64,000 bases of DNA from Gp6-AA40 sp036407095 (GTDB lineage Bacteria > Acidobacteriota > Vicinamibacteria > Vicinamibacterales > UBA2999): the NCBI GenBank assembly GCA_036407095.1, contig DASWZV010000143.1, positions 372,001 to 436,000 on the forward strand, read 5' to 3'. The notes under the pieces were generated by a model. It had not been told where the DNA came from. It saw nothing but the letters and a program-made list of their open reading frames with translations, and did no database searches. Position 1 is the first letter of the stretch. Each line of letters opens with the position of its first letter. Position numbers and translations under genes: made by a program. Shown piece by piece: positions 33,063-41,367 of this stretch.

Positions 33063-33350
33063 CGGGGCGGATGATAGCAAATGCGGAATGCGGAATTCAG
33101 GATGCAGATCCTGCGCAGGCCGTAAAGAGCTTTCACGCAGAGTTCGCCGAGGCGCAGAGATCGCAGAGCGCTCCGGCGACGGGTGGCCCGCGCTGCGCGC
33201 GGGTGGATCGAGAGGAAGCGAAGAAAGCGACGCCAGCTGCGTTGGAGGGCGCTCGCTTTCTTCGCTTTCTCTCGATCCACCCGCGCGCAGCGCGGGCCAC
33301 CCGTCGCCTCCGCGTTCTCTGCTCCTCTGCGCTCTCTGCGTGAGTTACAG
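33063..33350. repeat. very long inverted repeat (cruciform-like) between divergent genes
   Basis: The 352-base gap holds GCGGAATGCGGAATTC words (33080-33100) and then a large stem. Left arm 33134-33228 includes GCAGAG words, GACGGGTGGCCCGCGCTGCG, CGGGTGGATCGAGAG and GCGAAGAAAGCGA. Right arm 33255-33342 is its near-exact complement: TCGCTTTCTTCGC, CTCTCGATCCACCCG, CGCAGCGCGGGCCACCCGTC, then CTCTGC words. The loop is about 25 bases. Promoters of both divergent genes must lie at its edges. Confidence 0.85.
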
Positions 33351-33399
33351 CGAATTTGACAACCCACGCCCGTTTCAACGACAACGTTGTCGAGGTCTT

Positions 33400-35034
33400 A
33401 TGCCGAAAATCACGGGCATCGCGCTGGGCATTGCGGTCGCCGGTCTGGTCGTCGCTGCCGAGGAGCGGCCCGATCAAAGTGTCTTCTGGAAGATCCGTCA
33501 GGAGGGCACGGCCAACTCGCACATCCTCTCGACGCTGCACATGCTGACCGACGTGTACGGGCCTCGCCTGACCGGTTCGCCCAATCTCAAGGCTGCCGGC
33601 GAATGGGCGATGCAGCAGATGCGCACGTGGGGGATGACGAACGCACATCTCGAGCCGTGGGAGTTCGGCCATCCCGGATGGGTGAACGAGCGGCTCGTCG
33701 CCCATCTCGTGTCGCCGGTGAAGGACGCGCTCGTCGTCGAAGCGTTGTCGTGGACGCCGGGCACGAACGGCGTCGCGCGGGCGGCGGCCGTCCAGATCAC
33801 GCTGCCGCCGCAGCCGATCACGCAAGGCGATTTGACCGTATATCTCGAAGGCATCAAAGCGACGGTCAAGGGCAAGATCGTGCTGGTCGGTCCGCATGTG
33901 ATCGTGCCCGTGACGTTCAACGCCGTCCCGCTGCGTCGTGAGGATGCCGAAGTGCAGACGCAGATGAACACGCCGCCGGCCGTCGTGGCGGCCGGTCCGC
34001 GCGGGCAGGGGCCGGCACCAGACCCTTCGACGCCGCGGCCGCTCACCAACAACCAGGTGCAGGAGCAGCTCAATCAGTTCCTCGTCGCGAACGGCGCGCT
34101 CGTGCGGATCAACGATGCCGGGCGCGATCATGGACAGATCCGCGCCTTCCAGAACCAGACCTACGACGTCGCGAAAGCGCCGCCGACCGTGGTGATGCGC
34201 AACGAGGACTACGGCCGCATCTCGCGTCTGCTCGCCGACAAGCGCACCGTGGAGCTCGAGTTCGACATCGTCAATCGCACCTATCCCGAAGGGCGCACCA
34301 ACTACAACGTCGTCGCGGAGATTCCCGGGGGCGACAAGGCACAGGAGGTCGTGATGCTCGGCGGGCATCTCGACTCGTGGCATTCGGCGACCGGCGCGAC
34401 CGACAACGCAATCGGCTGCGCGATCATGATGGAGGCGGCGCGCATCATCAAGACGATCGGTCTGCAGCCGCGACGTACGATCCGGGTCGCGCTCTGGAGT
34501 GGGGAAGAGCAGGGGCTGCTCGGGTCGCAGGCGTACGTGATGGAGCACTTCGGCACGTTCGAAGAGCCGAAGGCCGACTACGACAAGTTCGCTGCCTACT
34601 TCAATGTCGACTCGGGCACGGGCCGCGTTCGCGGTCTCACCGTGTTTGGACCGCCAGCGGCCGGCACAGTGCTGCGTGAAGCAGCGGCCTCATTCAAGGA
34701 CCTCGGCCTTCTGGGCGCCACGACGACCCGCACCCGTGCGACCGGTGGAACCGACTCGACGTCGTTCAACGCGGCGGGGCTGCCCGGGATCAACACGCTG
34801 CTCGATCCGATCGAATATCAGACGCACACGTGGCACACCAACCTCGACACCTACGAGCGGATCGTCGAGGAGGACGTGAAGCAGTCGGCGATCGTGATGG
34901 CCGCGATGGTGTATCACCTCGCGATGCGTGACGAGCTGCTTCCGAGGTTCAGCAAAGAGGAGATGCCGAGAAGGCAGGGAGCACCGCCGCCAGCGCCCGC
35001 TCAGGCTCCGGCGTCTTCATCGCAGAGCAAGTAG
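33400..35034 (+). CDS. secreted M28 family metallopeptidase
   Basis: A 544-residue protein with an N-terminal hydrophobic leader (ITGIALGIAVAGLVVAA). Zinc ligands of the M28 fold are present: His323 and bridging Asp335 (GGHLDSWHSATGATDN), general base Glu369 and ligand Glu370 (ALWSGEEQGLLGS), Asp in NVDSGTG and a C-terminal His in QTHTWHTN. A PA-like domain (about 130-290, with an Ala/Pro insertion) is inserted in the middle. These aminopeptidases or carboxypeptidases degrade peptides in the periplasm or outside. The C terminus is Pro/Ala rich. It is followed six bases later by a DinB gene. Confidence 0.93.
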   Translation: MPKITGIALGIAVAGLVVAAEERPDQSVFWKIRQEGTANSHILSTLHMLTDVYGPRLTGSPNLKAAGEWAMQQMRTWGMTNAHLEPWEFGHPGWVNERLVAHLVSPVKDALVVEALSWTPGTNGVARAAAVQITLPPQPITQGDLTVYLEGIKATVKGKIVLVGPHVIVPVTFNAVPLRREDAEVQTQMNTPPAVVAAGPRGQGPAPDPSTPRPLTNNQVQEQLNQFLVANGALVRINDAGRDHGQIRAFQNQTYDVAKAPPTVVMRNEDYGRISRLLADKRTVELEFDIVNRTYPEGRTNYNVVAEIPGGDKAQEVVMLGGHLDSWHSATGATDNAIGCAIMMEAARIIKTIGLQPRRTIRVALWSGEEQGLLGSQAYVMEHFGTFEEPKADYDKFAAYFNVDSGTGRVRGLTVFGPPAAGTVLREAAASFKDLGLLGATTTRTRATGGTDSTSFNAAGLPGINTLLDPIEYQTHTWHTNLDTYERIVEEDVKQSAIVMAAMVYHLAMRDELLPRFSKEEMPRRQGAPPPAPAQAPASSSQSK

Positions 35035-35040
35035 CCGATC

Positions 35041-35586
35041 ATGTCTCTGTTTTCGCTCGACGGTCTTACCGACCTCACGCGTCATATGGAATGGGCCGAC
35101 GCCACGGTGTGGCGCGCGGTGCTCGCGCATGAGGGGGCAGGTACCGATCAGCGGCTGCGCAATCTGCTCGTGCACCTCCACATGGTCCAGCGTTTCTTTC
35201 TGGTCATATGGCGAGGTGAATCGATTGCGCCGCTGCAGTCGTTCTCGACATTCGACCAGCTCGCCGATCTTCAACAGCGTGCCGTCTCTTACTATCCGGA
35301 CCTCCGCGGCTTTCTGGAATCGCTCGACGAGGCCGCGCTGACGCGAGCGATCACGATGCCGTTCGTCGCGGAAGAGGAAAAGCGACTGGGGATGACGTTC
35401 GAGCCGCCGACGCTGGCAGAAACAATCGTTCAGGTGACGAGCCATTCGACGTATCACCGCGGCCAGGTCAACGCGCGTCTGCGGGAAGTCGGCGGCGTGC
35501 CGCCACTCGTCGACTACATCGCGTGGCTGTACTTTCGACGGCCCGCGCCGGATTGGTCGTCTCCGGCGATGGGCGCGGCGGGGTGA
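35041..35586 (+). CDS. DinB family protein
   Basis: A 181-residue four-helix-bundle protein. The metal-binding histidines characteristic of DinB/YfiT are visible: one in NLLVHLHMVQR (near 46-48) and one pair near the C terminus in TSHSTYHRGQVNARL. Helix 1 HMEWADATVWRAVLAHEG is typical. These are metal-dependent thiol S-transferase-like proteins in Bacillus and mycobacteria; the role here is unknown. It starts six bases after the M28 stop. Confidence 0.9.
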   Translation: MSLFSLDGLTDLTRHMEWADATVWRAVLAHEGAGTDQRLRNLLVHLHMVQRFFLVIWRGESIAPLQSFSTFDQLADLQQRAVSYYPDLRGFLESLDEAALTRAITMPFVAEEEKRLGMTFEPPTLAETIVQVTSHSTYHRGQVNARLREVGGVPPLVDYIAWLYFRRPAPDWSSPAMGAAG

Positions 35587-35750
35587 GCATCGCCACGGAG
35601 ATCACCGAGAGTATGGCCACGGAGATCACAGAGATCACGGAGATGAGAAGAAACAAGCTTCGTGTTCTTTTGATCTTCGTGGCCAAAATCTCCGTGTTCT
35701 CCGTGGCCGATAACGTCCGTGATCTCCGTGGCCTGAAACTCCACGCCCTC
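35587..35750. repeat. CACGGAGATCAC-word inverted repeat
   Basis: Left: CCACGGAGATCACCGAGAG, CCACGGAGATCACAGAGATC and ACGGAGATG words (35593-35645). Right: ATCTTCGTGGCCAAAATCTC, CGTGTTCTCCGTGGCC and GTGATCTCCGTGGCC (35672-35733). The loop includes AAACAAGCTTCGTG. It starts at the DinB stop. Confidence 0.8.
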
Positions 35751-35764
35751 CCTGGCGCAATCGG

Positions 35765-36400
35765 GTGACTGATCGACCTCTCAGCTCCGAGCTCCGCGCG
35801 CAGTTCGGGGATATCGACATCTACCTGTTCGATCAGATTCTCCGCGGCCGGTTCGATGCGCGCAGGCGTGTACTCGATGCCGGCTGCGGCGACGGCCGCA
35901 ATCTGATCTACTTCCTCCAGCACGGGTTCACGTGCTACGGCGTCGACAGCGAACCGTCGGCCATCCGCCGCATGCGGCAGGTCGCGGCGAGGCACGCGCC
36001 AGATCCATCGGCGCATCATTTCGTCGTCGGCGACGTGGCGCGACTGCCGTACGCCAACGGCAGCATGCAGGCGGTCATCTGCAGTGCCGTGCTGCATTTT
36101 GCGGACAACGAGCACCACTTCGACCTCATGGTCGACGAGCTGTGGCGCGTGCTTGCCCCGGACGGGCTGTTCTTCGCCAGGCTGGCGTCCAACATCGGGC
36201 TCGAGCGCAGCGTTGGCCCGGCGGGGCGGATCGTCCGACTGCCCGATGGCTCCGACCGCTTCATCGTCGACGAAGCGATGCTCCTCAGCCGCACGGCCCG
36301 GCTCGGCGGTCGCCTCGCCGATCCGATCAAGACCACCAACGTGCAGCAGCAGCGCTGCATGACCACGTGGTGCCTCATCAAGGAGAGTTCACGATTATGA
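35765..36400 (+). CDS. class I SAM-dependent methyltransferase
   Basis: A 211-residue methyltransferase. Motif I RVLDAGCGDGRNLIYFL (about 35-51) binds SAM; the acidic motif II is YGVDSEPSAIRRM; motif post-I VVGDVARLPYANGSMQAVIC and motif III ELWRVLAPDGLFFARL follow. This is Methyltransf_11/UbiE-like, small-molecule type. The start is GTG 35765 right after a repeat array. The substrate is unknown. No neighbour hints at a pathway. Confidence 0.9.
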   Translation: MTDRPLSSELRAQFGDIDIYLFDQILRGRFDARRRVLDAGCGDGRNLIYFLQHGFTCYGVDSEPSAIRRMRQVAARHAPDPSAHHFVVGDVARLPYANGSMQAVICSAVLHFADNEHHFDLMVDELWRVLAPDGLFFARLASNIGLERSVGPAGRIVRLPDGSDRFIVDEAMLLSRTARLGGRLADPIKTTNVQQQRCMTTWCLIKESSRL

Positions 36401-36415
36401 TGGGGTCGACCCCAT
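36400..36415. promoter_or_regulatory. 16-bp perfect palindrome before a secreted-protein gene
   Basis: ATGGGGTCGACCCCAT begins on the last base of the methyltransferase stop and is followed at once by GGAGG (36417-36422), the Shine-Dalgarno of the gene at 36428. A hairpin here would hide or present the ribosome site. It could also be an operator. Confidence 0.5.
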
Positions 36416-36427
36416 TGGAGGATTTTC

Positions 36428-37468
36428 ATGTTTCGTCGCAGCATCACACATGCGGGAATTGCGGTGATGGTGGCACTCGCCGCAGTGTCGCTGGGTGCGC
36501 AATCGCCTTCCGATCAGGGAGGCCGTTCCTCGTACACGCCGCCGCGGACGCCATGGGGTGATCCGGATCTGCAGGGAATCTGGCCGGGCACCGACATGGT
36601 CGGCGTGCCGTTCGAACGGCCCGATCAGTTTGGCAGCCGGCTGTTTCTCACCGAGCAGGAGTTCAAGGCGCGCGAGGCGCAGGCCGAGAAACAGGCCAAA
36701 CTTGATGTGCTCGAGTTCGATCTGACCAAGCCTCCCGACGAGATCGTCGCGCTCGGCGACGTCGGTGGCGTCACCTCGCCGCCGCCGCACTGGCTCGAGC
36801 GCGGTCTGCCCTCACGGCAGTCGTCGCTTGTCGTCCAGCCGGCCAACGGCAAGCTGCCGCCGATGACGCCCGAAGGAACCGCGCGCCAGAAGAACGCGGG
36901 CGGGACGTACGCGCGTCAGACCGGATTCAAGAGCGCCGACGAGCTCGGTCCATACGATCGATGCATCTCGCGCGGCGTGGTCGGGTCGATGATGCCGGTC
37001 GTGTACAACAACGGCAACCAGATCATCCAGGCGCCCGGACTGGTCGCGTTCCGCAACGAGATGATTCACGAGACGCGCATCATCCCCCTCGATGGTCGCG
37101 ACTCGCTGCCGGGCACGATGAAGTCCTATATGGGCGCCTCGCGCGGGCACTTCGAGGGCAACACCCTTGTCGTGCGGACGACGAACCTCAATGGGAAGAC
37201 CGGCATGCAGGGCAACGGCATGATGCTGATCCCGAGCGACGCGCTGGTACTCGAGGAGCGTTTCACGCCGCTGAGCGCGAACATTCTGCAGTACGAGGTC
37301 ACCATCAACGATCCGAAGACGTGGACCGCTCCGTGGAAGGTGTCGTTCCCGCTGCGGCGCGAGAGCGACTACGGGATGTACGAGTACGCCTGTCATGAGG
37401 GCAACTACGCGATGCGGAACACGCTGTCGGGTTCGCGCGCCGACGAGAAGGGTGCGGCCTCCAAATAG
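36428..37468 (+). CDS. secreted protein of unknown function, DLQGIW family
   Basis: A 346-residue protein with a signal peptide (cleavage after SLGAQ). The mature start PPRTPWGDPDLQGIW is shared, as I recall, by a large set of uncharacterised secreted proteins in Acidobacteria and sphingomonads. No catalytic motif is apparent. Conserved-looking positions include YDRCISRGVVGSMMPVVYN, HETRIIPLDGR and YEYACHEGNYAMRNTL near the C terminus. A periplasmic location is likely; the role is unknown. Good Shine-Dalgarno GGAGG just after the palindrome. Confidence 0.8.
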   Translation: MFRRSITHAGIAVMVALAAVSLGAQSPSDQGGRSSYTPPRTPWGDPDLQGIWPGTDMVGVPFERPDQFGSRLFLTEQEFKAREAQAEKQAKLDVLEFDLTKPPDEIVALGDVGGVTSPPPHWLERGLPSRQSSLVVQPANGKLPPMTPEGTARQKNAGGTYARQTGFKSADELGPYDRCISRGVVGSMMPVVYNNGNQIIQAPGLVAFRNEMIHETRIIPLDGRDSLPGTMKSYMGASRGHFEGNTLVVRTTNLNGKTGMQGNGMMLIPSDALVLEERFTPLSANILQYEVTINDPKTWTAPWKVSFPLRRESDYGMYEYACHEGNYAMRNTLSGSRADEKGAASK

Positions 37469-37550
37469 GTGGTCGTGCCGCACAACTGAATGAGCGGTCC
37501 GTGCGTCCTAACGCGTAGCAGGCGGCTGGGTACGCCGCCGGGGAGGTCAT

Positions 37551-38009
37551 ATGCGGGTTCGAACCTGCGTAGCCGCTGGGCCCTTGGCGATTGCTGCAGT
37601 TCTCGGAATCGTCTCGACGAGCACCGCTCAAGTGTTCCCTCAGCCCAAACAGGATCACCTGTTCCCGGCGCCTCAGATCGTGCCCCCGGTACCTGGACCC
37701 GATCAGCGAAAGCAGCCTCCGCCACCGCAGCTCACGCCGAACGACCGCCAACGCGAGGAGGCGCTGCGCACGTTGCGCGAGGAGGCGCGATCGAGGCTCC
37801 AGGGCTCGACGCCGAAGGTCGTGTGCGGAATGACCGTGATCCCCGCTTCGCCCGCACTTGATCCCAATTCGGTGAAGCCAGCGCCGCGCGACAAGAAGTA
37901 CACGATGCGCTCGGTTCCGCCTCCGATGTGTGGCGGCGCCGATAACACGTTGCCAGCGCCCGACGGCACGCCGACCGGCCCGACCCCGAATCCGCCACAA
38001 GCGCGCTAG
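37551..38009 (+). CDS. small secreted proline-rich protein
   Basis: A 152-residue protein with a signal peptide (1-26). The mature part is Pro/Gln rich (PAPQIVPPVPGPDQ; PPPPQLTPNDR), has a charged helix (DRQREEALRTLREEARSRLQ) and two cysteines (VVCGM, PPMCGG) that may form a disulfide. GGGGAGG precedes ATG 37551. I do not recognise a family. A GGCGGCTGGGTACGCCGCC hairpin lies just upstream (about 37513-37532). Confidence 0.65.
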   Translation: MRVRTCVAAGPLAIAAVLGIVSTSTAQVFPQPKQDHLFPAPQIVPPVPGPDQRKQPPPPQLTPNDRQREEALRTLREEARSRLQGSTPKVVCGMTVIPASPALDPNSVKPAPRDKKYTMRSVPPPMCGGADNTLPAPDGTPTGPTPNPPQAR

Positions 38010-38025
38010 CGGAGCAGCCGACCTC

Positions 38026-38052
38026 GTAGGGCGGGCCTTCAGGACCCGCCCG
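38026..38052. repeat. GTAGGGCGGGCC hairpin
   Basis: GTAGGGCGGGCCTTCAGGAC continues into CCGCCC; stem GGGCGGG/CCCGCCC. The same GTAGG-CGGG...GGACCCGCC layout occurs at 46726-46752. It follows the stop of the proline-rich protein and may terminate it. Confidence 0.6.
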
Positions 38053-38214
38053 GTATCTTCACAATCGTTCTACGGTAGTGGTGCAACGGCCGACTGTCGT
38101 CCAAGAGTGACGGCAGCCGATGCAATCGGCCTGAGCGCGCCCGAATCGTGGCGTTCAAAACAGGGGTACGACTCTTGCCGTTGCATGGTCGCCAGCGTTA
38201 TGAGGGTTCGACCA

Positions 38215-38847
38215 ATGGGCAAGACTCGGGGTGCAGCGATCCTGCTCACCACTTTTTTCGTGACGTCCGCCGCCTGGGCACAGGAGAGACATCCTACTTC
38301 CGTGAAGGAGCCGCATGCCTCGCTGCAGGGCTTTGGCGGCATTGGTGTGGGCAGCGTCAATACCGTCCATCCCACCTTCGGCGGCACCATCGTTGGTGAC
38401 CTGACGCCGAACGTGCAGCTGCTCGGCGAAGTCGGGAGAATCGGCGATGTGCTGCCGTCGCGGACGCAGTCATTGATCGGCTTGAGCCCCGTCGACTTGA
38501 GCGTGTCGGCATTCTACGGATCTGGCGGCGTGCGTCTCTCCAGTGCATCATCAGCGGTGCGGCCGTACGCAGAGGCATCGGCCGGGATCGCGCGTCTGAC
38601 GCCGCAGGTCAGTGGTCTCGGCTCTGGACTCCCGGGCGTGCTCACGAACATCGGTCTCTCGATGTTGAATCGCACCTCGCCGATCGCGAGCCTTGGTGCA
38701 GGCGTGACCCTGCAAGGCGGGCCGCTCTTCGCCGACATCGGCTACCGGTATCGTCGCGTGTTCGCTGACAACTGGGTCGATGCGCTCGCGCTCGGGAGCC
38801 ACCTGGGGTCGAATGAAGTGCGGGTGGGTGTCGGCGTGCGATTCTAA
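38215..38847 (+). CDS. outer-membrane beta-barrel protein
   Basis: A 210-residue protein. ATG 38215 gives the best signal peptide (MGKTRGAAILLTTFFVTSAA, cleaved near WAQ); ATGs at 38185 and 38200 are alternatives. The mature part alternates polar and apolar residues in strands (GFGGIGVGSV, GTIVGDLTPNVQLLGEVG, GSGGVRLSS, GLGAGVTLQGG, FADIGYRYRRVF) and ends EVRVGVGVRF, with the terminal Phe needed for barrel insertion. It resembles OmpA/OprF-like eight-stranded barrels. Function unknown. Confidence 0.75.
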   Translation: MGKTRGAAILLTTFFVTSAAWAQERHPTSVKEPHASLQGFGGIGVGSVNTVHPTFGGTIVGDLTPNVQLLGEVGRIGDVLPSRTQSLIGLSPVDLSVSAFYGSGGVRLSSASSAVRPYAEASAGIARLTPQVSGLGSGLPGVLTNIGLSMLNRTSPIASLGAGVTLQGGPLFADIGYRYRRVFADNWVDALALGSHLGSNEVRVGVGVRF

Positions 38848-38866
38848 TTTGTGGCGGCCACGGAGG

Positions 38867-39058
38867 CGACGGAGGTAACGGATTCAACGGGAGAAACGGA
38901 GCAACGGAGATCGGACGGAGTTACGCCACGTCGACACCCACGATCCGCAGCAGCCGACGGTTTTATCGTGGGTGTCGACGTGGCGTTCTCCGTCCGATCT
39001 CCGTTGCTCCGTTCCTCCTGTTAATCCGTCCCCTCCGTCCCCTCCGTCCCCTCCGTTA
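38867..39058. repeat. ACGGAG array with near-perfect central stem
   Basis: Left arm 38867-38944, right arm 38965-39058. The inner 46 bases or so pair almost perfectly: CAACGGAGATCGGACGGAG, then GCCACGTCGACACCCACGAT, against ATCGTGGGTGTCGACGTGGC, then CTCCGTCCGATCTCCGTTG. The outer parts are ACGGAGG words against CCCTCCGTCCCCTCCGT. The loop is 20 bases. The array lies between convergent genes; its right arm reaches the stop of the minus-strand gene. Confidence 0.9.
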
Positions 39059-39904
39059 TCTCAACTCCGCCATCATTCCATCGAGGCTGACCATCACATG
39101 AAGATCGGCGAAGTGGAAATCGGTTCGCAGCATCTTCTCGATCTCGGCGCGGCTCTTGTTCTGCGCCAGCATGTCGTGCACGCGGGTGCGGAGCGTCAGC
39201 GTGCTGTCCCTGAACTTCCGCATCTCCTGCTTCGTCGTCACGGTGCCGTGGCCAGGCACGACTGAATCGAAATCGAGCTGCAGCGCGCCGTCGAGCGTCT
39301 TCGTCCAGTCCTTCGCGCTTCCGCCGCCGGCATAGTCGATCAGCTCGGGCGTCGCATCGCCGAACGTGAACATGTCGCCGGCCGAGAGCACGCGGTGATC
39401 GGGGAAGAGCACCACGACGTCGCCATCGGTGTGCGAGCGGCCGTAGTAGCGCACTTCCACGCGTTTGCCGCCGACGTAGAGACGCAGGCTGTCCTGCAGG
39501 GTGATGTTGGCCATGCCCGGCTGCTTGACGTCTGCCATCTTCGCCCGCGCGTTCTCGGAGGTGACCACCTGGGCGCCGAGCGCCTGCAGCTTCGGGTTTC
39601 CACCACTGTGATCGGCGTGATAGTGCGTGTTGATCACGTACTTGACCGGCTGGTTCGTGATCTTCTTGAGCTGGGCCATGATGCCGTCGTGGTCGATCTC
39701 GAACTTGTCGTCCACGAGCACGACGCCCTCGTTCGTCACCAGCACCGTGGTGTTGCCGGGCACGAAGTCGTTGTGAATGACGAAGAGATCGTCCTTGATC
39801 TTGATCGTCTCGAGCTTGGCCGGTGCATTCCCGAACTGCGCGCGCAGGCACACACCGATCATGGCGAGGGCGATCACCGTCACGAGCGTCACACGCATCT
39901 TCAT
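39056..39904 (-). CDS. secreted metallo-beta-lactamase-fold hydrolase
   Basis: A 282-residue protein. ATG 39904 follows GTGGAG at sensible distance and gives a short signal peptide (VTLVTVIALAMIGVCLRAQ). Zinc motif His94-x-His96-x-Asp98-His99 (INTHYHADHSGG), His in GRSHTDGD, Asp in LSAGDMF and His in VPGHGT make a dinuclear site. No Ala/Pro insertion, unlike its paralogue at 32127-33047. It probably hydrolyses an ester, amide or lactone in the periplasm. Confidence 0.9.
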   Translation of the reverse strand: MKMRVTLVTVIALAMIGVCLRAQFGNAPAKLETIKIKDDLFVIHNDFVPGNTTVLVTNEGVVLVDDKFEIDHDGIMAQLKKITNQPVKYVINTHYHADHSGGNPKLQALGAQVVTSENARAKMADVKQPGMANITLQDSLRLYVGGKRVEVRYYGRSHTDGDVVVLFPDHRVLSAGDMFTFGDATPELIDYAGGGSAKDWTKTLDGALQLDFDSVVPGHGTVTTKQEMRKFRDSTLTLRTRVHDMLAQNKSRAEIEKMLRTDFHFADLHVMVSLDGMMAELR

Positions 39905-39949
39905 CTTCGAAGTCTCCACTGGCTTTGAAGCGCAGATATTACTGCATCA

Positions 39950-40262
39950 AGAAAACGGAGATGACGGAGGAAACGGATTAACAGGAGAAACGGAGTAACG
40001 GAGATCGGACGGAGCCGACAGGTAACGAGCATAGAAGCGGGCGGGGCTGCGCGCTGCGCGCGATGGGATGACAGCCGCTCACGAAAACAAGCGCGCCATG
40101 AAGGGCGGCACCGCGTTTGTTTTCGTGAGCGGCTCTCATCCCATGCGCCGGCCGGAGGCCGGCGCCCCCGCCCGTGTACCAGGCGAGTCAGCTGCTAGCC
40201 TCCGTCTGGCCTCCGTTACTCCGTGCCTCCGTGCGAAACCGTGCCTCCGTCCCCTCCGTTCC
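39950..40262. repeat. nested ACGGAG array with GTTTGTTTTCGTGAGC core
   Basis: This fills the gap 39905-40215. Left arm 39953-40020: ACGGAGG and GAAACGGAG words. Right arm 40199-40264: CCTCCGTCTGG, CCTCCGTTACTCCGTG and CCCCTCCGTTCCC. Inner core about 40060-40165: CGCTCACGAAAACAAGCGC against GCGTTTGTTTTCGTGAGCGG, flanked by GGGATG/CATCCC and GCCGGCCGGAGGCCGGC. The core matches that at 20695-20820. The right arm codes the tail of the next gene. Confidence 0.85.
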
Positions 40263-41328
40263 CTAGCGCAAGGGGATTCACGAGCTCAGGATGTCGCCGT
40301 GCGAACTCACGCAGGGGCGCCTCTGGAACCGGCCCGTACGCGTCAGTACCACTGAAGCTCCAGGGCCAGGCGCCTGCGTAGCCGTCTCTCAACGCGAACT
40401 CGAGGTAGTCATCGAGCGTCCACGGCGGCGGCGAAGCGTGAGCCGGATGCTGACGGGGGCCATCACACGGGAACTCCCCGAGAATGACCGGCCGCGTCAT
40501 ATCGAGCGACGCGGCGCGGGTGCCGAAGACATCGCGATCGCGCTGCGGATGGCGCGTATCGGGGTACGAGTGCAGCTGGACGCAATCGAGATCGAGCCCT
40601 GGGTCGTCCCACGCCCACAGGTTCTCGAGACGGGCGCAGCTCATCGTCGTCAGCGCCGTCGTGTGCGCGTGCACCAGCGCGCTCAACGACGAGACCAGTT
40701 CCGCGAGCGACTCGAACTGCAGCGGACGCACGACGCGCGGACTCAGATCCCGCTCCCATTCCTCGACCACGAAGTCGGGCTCGTTCATGAACTCGAAGGC
40801 GAACACATGCGGGGCGAGATCCGCCCGCGTCCCACGATGTCCGAACCGGGCCACGAGTGGCTCGATGACGTTGCTCATCAGGGCCTCACGGCCCGCTCGC
40901 GTACGCAGCACGCGGGCGCGGCCCTGCGGCAGTCGCGTCTTCAGGAGCGCGCCAGTCGAGGGATCGGCGATGACGTCGGGGATGCCGGCGAACATCCATT
41001 GATGATCGAGGAGGACGAGGTTCAGACGGATACCGACCTGTCCCGCGATCGCGAGCGCGGCATCGAGGTCGGTGAACAGGTGAGCGTCGGGACCGGTTGG
41101 CAGGCCGCGGTCGTCGTAGGCGATCCCCGATCGGCCATCGCCGAAGACGAACCAGCGGGCGACGGTGAAGCCGAGCGCGGCCATCTGCGCGAAGTCGCGT
41201 TCAATCTGCGGCCGCCTGGTCGACACTCCGAGGTGTGATCCCCAGATGTTGGCGCCGAAGTCCATGCCGTAGAAGACGGTCTGGCCATCGGTCGACCACG
41301 GATAGTTGCAGCCGTGCCAGAAGGACAA
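40216..41328 (-). CDS. GH5-like glycoside hydrolase with repeat-derived C terminus
   Basis: A 370-residue TIM-barrel protein without an evident signal peptide. Glu183 in FEFMNEPDF is the expected acid/base of clan GH-A (NEP motif) and Glu285 in RPVILGEFPCDG the nucleophile. GMDFGANIWGSHLG and ALGFTVARWFVFGDG form the first strands. This fits cellulase/mannanase-like GH5 or relatives; substrate unknown. The start appears to be TTG 41328 with GGAG eight bases before it. Residues 356-370 (GNGGDGGTVSHGGTE) are encoded by the ACGGAG array, so the native end was probably near LVNPLAL. Confidence 0.78.
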   Translation of the reverse strand: MSFWHGCNYPWSTDGQTVFYGMDFGANIWGSHLGVSTRRPQIERDFAQMAALGFTVARWFVFGDGRSGIAYDDRGLPTGPDAHLFTDLDAALAIAGQVGIRLNLVLLDHQWMFAGIPDVIADPSTGALLKTRLPQGRARVLRTRAGREALMSNVIEPLVARFGHRGTRADLAPHVFAFEFMNEPDFVVEEWERDLSPRVVRPLQFESLAELVSSLSALVHAHTTALTTMSCARLENLWAWDDPGLDLDCVQLHSYPDTRHPQRDRDVFGTRAASLDMTRPVILGEFPCDGPRQHPAHASPPPWTLDDYLEFALRDGYAGAWPWSFSGTDAYGPVPEAPLREFARRHPELVNPLALGNGGDGGTVSHGGTE

Positions 41329-41367
41329 CTGAGCTCCGGGCTGGGAGCGTGAACGGCGGGCGCGCGG

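Noticed and set aside
37500..37580. A GGGTTCGAACCTGC stretch like a tRNA T-arm
   Set aside because: The stem is imperfect, no matching acceptor, D or anticodon arms could be placed, and the bases are the first codons of a secreted-protein gene with a good Shine-Dalgarno.
40060..40165. The inner core as a short coding gene (HENKR ... FVFVSGS in one frame)
   Set aside because: Similar peptide in both loci follows from the palindromic DNA; both strands give comparable frames, loops differ in length, and no start signal is present.
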